Positions 41,740 through 42,028 of a DNA stretch of 42,028 bases are shown here, piece after piece (position 1 is the stretch's first letter; each line of letters opens with the position of its first letter). Origin of the DNA: Pirellulaceae bacterium (lineage in GTDB: Bacteria > Planctomycetota > Planctomycetia > Pirellulales > Thermoguttaceae). Location: contig JAAYCB010000118.1 in NCBI GenBank assembly GCA_012744395.1, positions 1-42,028 of the forward strand, given 5' to 3'. The notes below the pieces were generated by a model. The model saw only the letters and a list, made by a program, of their open reading frames with translations. It was not told where the DNA came from and made no database searches. The translations under genes and the position numbers were made by a program.

Positions 41740-42028
41740 TTACGGCAGCGGCGTATTCGGCGGCACCGAGTCTTTGGGATAGGGGTTGTCCGGGCCGAAG
41801 ACGAGCATTTCCTCCCGCGTCTCGACTTTGACGAACGACTCATCGATGCAGTCCTTGCCGCCCCAAGCGCGCTCACCATCGAGGAGGAGGTGGCGGACAA
41901 AGAAGGGGTAGGCCGCCATCCGCTTGGAGGGGCCGTAGTCGTGGCCCTCGCGCGGAAAGTGCGCGTTCTGGACCTTGTCGGCCGCGCCGTAGAGGCTGTA
42001 GACGTGCCGGACATAGGGAAATTCCACC
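41740..42028 (-). CDS. Alpha/beta hydrolase, C-terminal end (cut by the window end)
   Basis: Partial gene, about 95 residues visible, stop at 41740; it continues past the right end. The visible part has Val-Tyr-Ser-Leu-Tyr-Gly-Ala-Ala-Asp-Lys-Val and the catalytic-His region Arg-Glu-Gly-His-Asp-Tyr-Gly-Pro-Ser, followed by a C-terminal helix that ends with a loop of Pro/Asn. This is the end of an alpha/beta-hydrolase fold like the acetylxylan-esterase-type enzyme at 4270-7401, where the same His region closes the triad. The nucleophile and N-terminus lie outside. First visible gene of a minus-strand group of hydrolases. Confidence 0.65.
   Translation of the reverse strand, partial: VEFPYVRHVYSLYGAADKVQNAHFPREGHDYGPSKRMAAYPFFVRHLLLDGERAWGGKDCIDESFVKVETREEMLVFGPDNPYPKDSVPPNTPLP

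Noticed and set aside
1..42028. CRISPR arrays, rRNA genes, intact insertion sequences or prophage genes
   Set aside because: I found no regularly spaced direct repeats in DNA, no rRNA-like sequence, no terminal inverted repeats flanking a transposase, and no phage structural genes.

Overview
The window looks like a chromosomal segment of a planctomycete, most likely of the Pirellulales type. The evidence is the combination of gene families: a DUF1559 prepilin-like protein followed by its small lipoprotein partner, two surface proteins with the LEPR-XLL N-terminal motif, two DUF1080 proteins, a DUF1573 protein, a LEPR-XLL-linked sulfatase, PQQ-like and HEAT-repeat secreted proteins, high GC, and many long antisense open frames caused by GC-rich third positions. 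I see no rRNA, tRNA, CRISPR array, phage module or intact insertion sequence.

Layout: (1) 1-1400 holds the 5' end of an RHS/YD-type protein, a decayed transposase-like remnant and a palindromic intergenic element. (2) 1415-7401 has a membrane HEAT-repeat protein, a secreted conserved protein, a second palindromic element, a duplicated gene start, and a large secreted esterase with two alpha/beta-hydrolase domains. (3) 7518-15109 is a divergent signalling pair: a very large kinase-fold/AAA/TPR/GAF/histidine kinase/receiver hybrid, and a methyltransferase resembling the PhcB type that makes fatty-acid methyl ester signals. (4) 15344-22517 is a tail-to-tail pair of LEPR-XLL surface proteins built from the same ~46-residue repeat; one of them also carries a sulfatase and ELWxxDGT repeats. 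(5) 23136-24122 is a DUF1573 protein. (6) 24162-29240 is a six-gene minus-strand run: MFS transporter with an extracytoplasmic DUF11-like insert, two DUF1080 proteins, a small membrane protein, a PP-type phosphatase and a one-heme cytochrome c-like protein. (7) 29613-34875 has an exported DJ-1/PfpI protein coupled to a GT39-like membrane glycosyltransferase, which runs antisense through a GT2 glycosyltransferase, then a lipoprotein. (8) 34908-36812 is an ankyrin and PQQ-propeller pair. (9) 37530-39092 is the DUF1559/lipoprotein pair. (10) 39147-42028 is a minus-strand cluster: alpha/beta hydrolase (cut by the window end), a damaged small gene, an M14-type carboxypeptidase and a YdjC/ChbG-type deacetylase.

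The gene set fits a cell that degrades sulfated or acylated polysaccharides (sulfatase, acetylxylan-esterase-like enzyme, DUF1080 proteins, deacetylase, sugar-type MFS transporter) and carries repeat-rich surface proteins. The most interesting possible system is the divergent methyltransferase and hybrid kinase pair, which could make and sense a fatty-acid methyl ester. That is an inference from family resemblance and gene arrangement.
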